A stretch of 5,327 nt of DNA from Chloroflexota bacterium. GTDB taxonomy: Bacteria > Chloroflexota > Chloroflexia > Thermomicrobiales > UBA6265. Below, one piece after another: positions 5,238 through 5,327 of the stretch. A program made the position numbers and the translations under genes. Every line of letters begins with the position of its first letter. The first letter of the stretch is position 1. Location of the stretch: positions 1 through 5,327 of the forward strand of contig JAEZJB010000417.1 of NCBI GenBank assembly GCA_023415845.1. The letters run 5' to 3'. The notes beneath the pieces are model-generated. The model was not told the origin of the DNA and ran no database searches. It was given only the letters and a program-made list of their open reading frames with translations.

Positions 5238-5327
5238 TCGGCGAGACCGGGAGGAGCGTTCGGCCGAACGCTCCTCCCGGTCTCGCCGATTACGGCCGCA
5301 ATTCGGGGGTGGCATAGACGGTTTTGC
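5200..5327. repeat. 128-bp perfect palindrome at the window end (likely artefact)
   Basis: Bases 5200-5263 are the exact reverse complement of 5264-5327, with no spacer and no mismatch. The left arm holds the last 35 bases of the enolase-family coding sequence, up to its stop codon; the right arm repeats them inverted to the last base of the window. A natural inverted duplication would not be expected to stop exactly at the sequence end, nor at 128 bp. Confidence 0.95.
5239..5288 (+). terminator. Terminator-like hairpin just after the enolase-family gene
   Basis: Begins 2 nt after the TAA; the core arms GGGAGGAGCGTTCGG / CCGAACGCTCCTCCC make a very stable stem. No U-tract follows. Because the symmetry continues outward through the stop codon into coding sequence, the right arm may be wholly or partly a fold-back copy, so the true extent of the natural hairpin cannot be judged. 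Confidence 0.35.

Noticed and set aside
4752..5315. Minus-strand open frame of 187 codons over the end of the enolase-family gene
   Set aside because: It is antisense to conserved barrel motifs, and its first codons exist only because of the terminal palindrome.

Overview
The window is GC-rich bacterial DNA with a block of secreted-protein genes on the minus strand (positions 1-3689) and one cytosolic enzyme gene on the plus strand (4053-5237). Three features suggest a monoderm-like Chloroflexota, possibly Thermomicrobiales: divergent WxL-type surface domains beside a DUF916-like partner, Ser/Thr/Pro/Ala-rich linkers straight after the signal peptides, and high GC. This placement is inference from style; no marker gene is present.

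The minus-strand block is read from 3689 down to 1. It runs: a surface protein of about 405 residues with a signal peptide, a Pro/Thr/Glu stalk and two WxL-like sandwich domains, broken by an in-frame TAA; a 201-residue secreted WxL-like protein; a 413-residue secreted DUF916/DUF3324-like protein (the WxL-interacting type) without the usual C-terminal membrane anchor; and the first 62 codons of another exported protein with a Thr/Pro stalk, overlapping the previous stop as TAATG. Together they look like a divergent version of the WxL / WxL-interacting-protein surface complex known from Firmicutes. Two spacers of about 216-218 bp separate the first three genes. The one between the 201-residue gene and the DUF916-like gene holds two strong hairpins whose only mismatches become G-U pairs in the minus-strand transcript.

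The divergent region 3690-4052 (363 bp) holds short inverted and direct repeats but no promoter I can call with confidence. The plus-strand gene encodes a complete mandelate racemase/muconate lactonizing enzyme-type member of the enolase superfamily, probably a sugar-acid dehydratase of unknown substrate.

The last 128 bases (5200-5327) are a perfect palindrome that folds the end of the enolase-family gene back on itself around a terminator-like hairpin. This is most likely a contig-end assembly or library fold-back artefact. Sequence after about 5263 should not be trusted as genomic.
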